Source: JAWLCA01 sp041687395
Lineage (GTDB): Bacteria > Pseudomonadota > Alphaproteobacteria > Rhodobacterales > Rhodobacteraceae
DNA length: 64,000 bases
NCBI GenBank assembly: GCA_041687395.1
Contig: JAWLCA010000002.1
Coordinates: 124,001 to 188,000, forward strand
Direction: 5' to 3'
Shown: one piece after another, positions 62,050 through 64,000 of the stretch
Position numbering within the stretch: position 1 is the first letter of the stretch
Layout of the letters: each line of letters starts with the position of its first letter
Translations under genes and position numbers: made by a program
The notes under the pieces: generated by a model
Seen by the model: only the letters and a program-made list of their open reading frames with translations
Databases searched by the model: none
What the model was told of the DNA's origin: nothing

Positions 62050-63732
62050 ATGGTCGAGCGAAACAGTCAGTTATCGTCCCATGCGGCCGCGACACCGCCG
62101 CTGCGGCGCGGGCTGCGCGCGCTGGCCGATCCCTGGACGCTGCTGGCGGCCCTGATCGCGACGCTGGCGCTGATGCCCATCGTGTCGGTGATCTGGCTGG
62201 CGTTGAACCCTGTCGAGAACATCTGGCCACATCTGGTGCGGACCACCTTGCCGCGATACCTGGGCAATACCGTCTTCCTGATGGTGGCGGTGGGCACGCT
62301 GACGGCGGTGGTGGGCACCGCAACGGCCTGGCTGGTCACGATGTACCGCTTTCCCGGCGCGCGGGTGCTGGAATACGCGCTGCTGCTGCCGCTGGCGGTG
62401 CCTGCGTATGTCGGTGCCTATGCGCTGGTCGATCTGCTGGATTATTCCGGCCCGGTGCAGGTGGCCCTGCGCGACGCCTTTGGCTGGGAGACGTCGCGCG
62501 ACTACTGGTTCCCGCGCGTGCGCTCGCGTGCATTCGCGGCCATCGTGCTGGCCGCAGCACTGTATCCCTATGTCTACCTGCTGGCCCGCGCGGCGTTCCG
62601 CGAACAATCGGGTGCCTCCTACGAGGTCGGGCGCGCTCTGGGCGTCGGGCCCTGGGGGCTGTTCTTTCGCGTCGGCCTGCCGCTGGCGCGGCCCGCCATC
62701 GCCATCGGCGCGGCGCTGGCGATGATGGAGACGGTGAATGACTATGGCGTGGTGGCCTATTTCGGGGTGCAGACGCTGACCACGGGGATCTTCTCGGTCT
62801 GGCTGTCGGCGGGCAATCCGGGCGGGGCGGCGCAGATCGCCATGGTGATCCTGGGGCTGATCCTGCTGCTGGTGGCGCTGGAACGGATCAGCCGCCGCCG
62901 CCAGCGCGTGCACCAGAGCGCGCGCAACGTGCGCCCGGTGGTGCGGCTGGCGCTGACCGGCTGGAAGGGCTGGGTGGCGACGCTGGTCTGCGTGGTGCCC
63001 TTTGCGGCCGGGTTCGTGGCGCCGGTGGCGGTGATCCTGCGCCACGCGCTGGGCATACCGGAGATGTGGCTGGTGCCGGGGCTGGGGGGGGCACTGGCCA
63101 ACACGCTGGTCGTGGGGGGGGCGGCGGCGGTGCTGACCGTGTCGGCGGCGCTGCTGCTGGTCTATGGGGTGCGGTTGACGGGGCATGCGTCGGTCCGGGC
63201 GCTGCTGCCGGTGACCACCATCGGCTATGCGGCGCCCGGCGCGGTGCTGGCGGTGGGCATCCTGATCCCGCTGGCGACCATCGACCACGGGCTGGCGGAT
63301 GCGATCCAGTGGATCACCGGGCGCGATCCGGGGCTGTTGCTGACCGGATCGGCCTTTGCCATCATCTTTGCCTATTGCGTGCGGTTCTTTGCCATCGCCC
63401 AGGGGGCGGCGGATGCGGCGTTCGGCCGGATCAGTCCCAGCCTGCCGATGGCGGCGCGGTCGCTGGGCCGGGGGCGGGCAGGCACGCTGCGATCGGTCTA
63501 TCTGCCGCTGATGCGCGGGTCGGTGGGCACGGCGCTGCTGATCGTCTTCGTCGATTGCGTGAAGGAACTGCCCGCCACGCTGCTGTTGCGGCCGTTCAAC
63601 TACAACACGCTGGCCACGCGGGTCTATGAGAAGGCCCATGTCGAGGCGCTGGCGGAGGCGGCGCCCGCGGCGGTGCTGGTAATCCTGGTGGGGCTGGCGG
63701 CGGTGGCGCTGCTGGCGCGGGCGAACCGCTAG
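62050..63732 (+). CDS. Iron-type ABC transporter permease (FbpB-like)
   Basis: The 560-residue membrane protein has about twelve helices and two fused permease halves, each with an EAA-like loop (Tyr-Glu-Val-Gly-Arg-Ala-Leu-Gly and Ala-Ala-Arg-Ser-Leu-Gly-Arg). This double-permease form is typical of FbpB/SfuB-type Fe3+ importers. No binding protein or ATPase gene is present within the window, so the partners lie elsewhere. It follows the EEP gene after 163 nt containing the repeat element. Confidence 0.85.
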   Translation: MVERNSQLSSHAAATPPLRRGLRALADPWTLLAALIATLALMPIVSVIWLALNPVENIWPHLVRTTLPRYLGNTVFLMVAVGTLTAVVGTATAWLVTMYRFPGARVLEYALLLPLAVPAYVGAYALVDLLDYSGPVQVALRDAFGWETSRDYWFPRVRSRAFAAIVLAAALYPYVYLLARAAFREQSGASYEVGRALGVGPWGLFFRVGLPLARPAIAIGAALAMMETVNDYGVVAYFGVQTLTTGIFSVWLSAGNPGGAAQIAMVILGLILLLVALERISRRRQRVHQSARNVRPVVRLALTGWKGWVATLVCVVPFAAGFVAPVAVILRHALGIPEMWLVPGLGGALANTLVVGGAAAVLTVSAALLLVYGVRLTGHASVRALLPVTTIGYAAPGAVLAVGILIPLATIDHGLADAIQWITGRDPGLLLTGSAFAIIFAYCVRFFAIAQGAADAAFGRISPSLPMAARSLGRGRAGTLRSVYLPLMRGSVGTALLIVFVDCVKELPATLLLRPFNYNTLATRVYEKAHVEALAEAAPAAVLVILVGLAAVALLARANR

Positions 63733-63800
63733 GCGGGCGGTTTCCTTGCGCGAACGTGATCGGGCGCGTCCGGAATCGGGAACCCCCGGCCCGCTTTCGG

Positions 63801-63817
63801 GTTATCGTTGTGATAAC
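63801..63817. promoter_or_regulatory. Inverted repeat upstream of the last gene
   Basis: GTTATC-GTTGT-GATAAC is an inverted repeat with 6-bp arms, 47 bp before the ATG at 63865. It is a possible operator. It follows the permease gene by 68 bp and shows no U-tract. Confidence 0.4.
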
Positions 63818-63864
63818 GTCAGGCCCGGCGCGCGTGCGTGCACCGTTTCAGAAGGATTTCGACC

Positions 63865-64000
63865 ATGACCCGCAGTCTGTTGCGCGCGACCACCGCGCTG
63901 ACCCTCTCGCTCTCGCTGCTGCAGCCGGGGGTTCTGCCCGCGCAATCGCTGGGCGAGGCACTGGAGGATCTGGAGCGGCCGGAGCAGCTGGACCCGGCGC
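63865..64000 (+). CDS. Exported protein, 3' end beyond the window
   Basis: Only 45 codons are visible. The ATG is preceded by AAGGATTTC. The N-terminus (Met-Thr-Arg-Ser-Leu-Leu-Arg followed by a Leu/Ser/Thr-rich core and Leu-Pro-Ala-Gln) is a signal peptide with a likely cleavage after Ala-Gln or just before it. The following residues are acidic (Glu-Asp-Leu-Glu). The mature domain is cut off. Similar leaders occur on many envelope proteins, so no family can be assigned. Confidence 0.6.
   Translation, partial: MTRSLLRATTALTLSLSLLQPGVLPAQSLGEALEDLERPEQLDPA

Overview
The window is high-GC chromosomal DNA from an alphaproteobacterium, most likely a member of the Rhodobacterales. The signs are the dnaG-rpoD pair, the hisB-hisH-hisA-hisF-hisE order, a PIN protein coupled to an RlmI-like methyltransferase, a DddL-type DMSP lyase, and a membrane formate dehydrogenase preceded by DUF3305/DUF3306-type genes. 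No rRNA, CRISPR array, insertion sequence or prophage is visible. Most genes are tightly packed, many with 4-nt ATGA or GTGA overlaps.

Layout. 1-8911: a formate dehydrogenase region. Five coupled accessory genes (the first cut by the window edge) are followed by a TorD-like chaperone, a small Tat protein and fdhA-fdhB-fdhC, closed by a strong hairpin terminator. 8981-12468: an Mrp/ApbC ATPase, a 51-residue membrane peptide, coaD and a glutamate-type dehydrogenase. 12761-14505: TadE- and TadG-like proteins. 14619-18597: dnaG and rpoD with a terminator. 18750-24334: a secreted small protein, a PfkB sugar kinase, a YedK/HMCES-type SRAP protein, tRNA-Gly, a divergent EF-G paralogue and an acetylpolyamine amidohydrolase. 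24338-27987: histidine biosynthesis genes, with a DUF302 gene on the opposite strand. 28105-32069: a four-gene manganese-type ABC transporter with a Fur/Mur-like operator. 32169-33408: two nearly identical tRNA-Asp genes flanking dddL. 33550-36014: the Entner-Doudoroff genes eda and edd, with a LacI-type operator inside the edd promoter. 36206-38201: a small peptide, an RlmI-like methyltransferase and a PIN protein. 38202-42129: a spermidine/putrescine-type ABC transporter. 42301-44807: a TehA-like channel and guaB. 44863-50046: a coupled operon of acyl-CoA ligase, fused E1 alpha-beta, E2 and an acyl carrier protein. 50527-52361: a soluble sugar dehydrogenase and its dihaem cytochrome c. 52686-58103: a ribbon-helix-helix protein, an MBL-fold protein and a 1200-residue protein carrying both a subtilisin and a gluzincin protease site. 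58285-64000: cspA, DUF4399, rimO, an endonuclease/exonuclease/phosphatase-family membrane protein, an iron-type ABC permease and the start of an exported protein.

The most interesting items are four. First, the dual-protease protein coupled to an MBL-fold hydrolase. Second, the E1/E2/ACP/ligase operon, which lacks an E3 and may make an acyl-ACP. Third, a 64-nt intergenic element present three times with invariant internal spacing and palindromes whose arms differ but still pair. Fourth, dddL sitting between duplicated tRNA-Asp genes.
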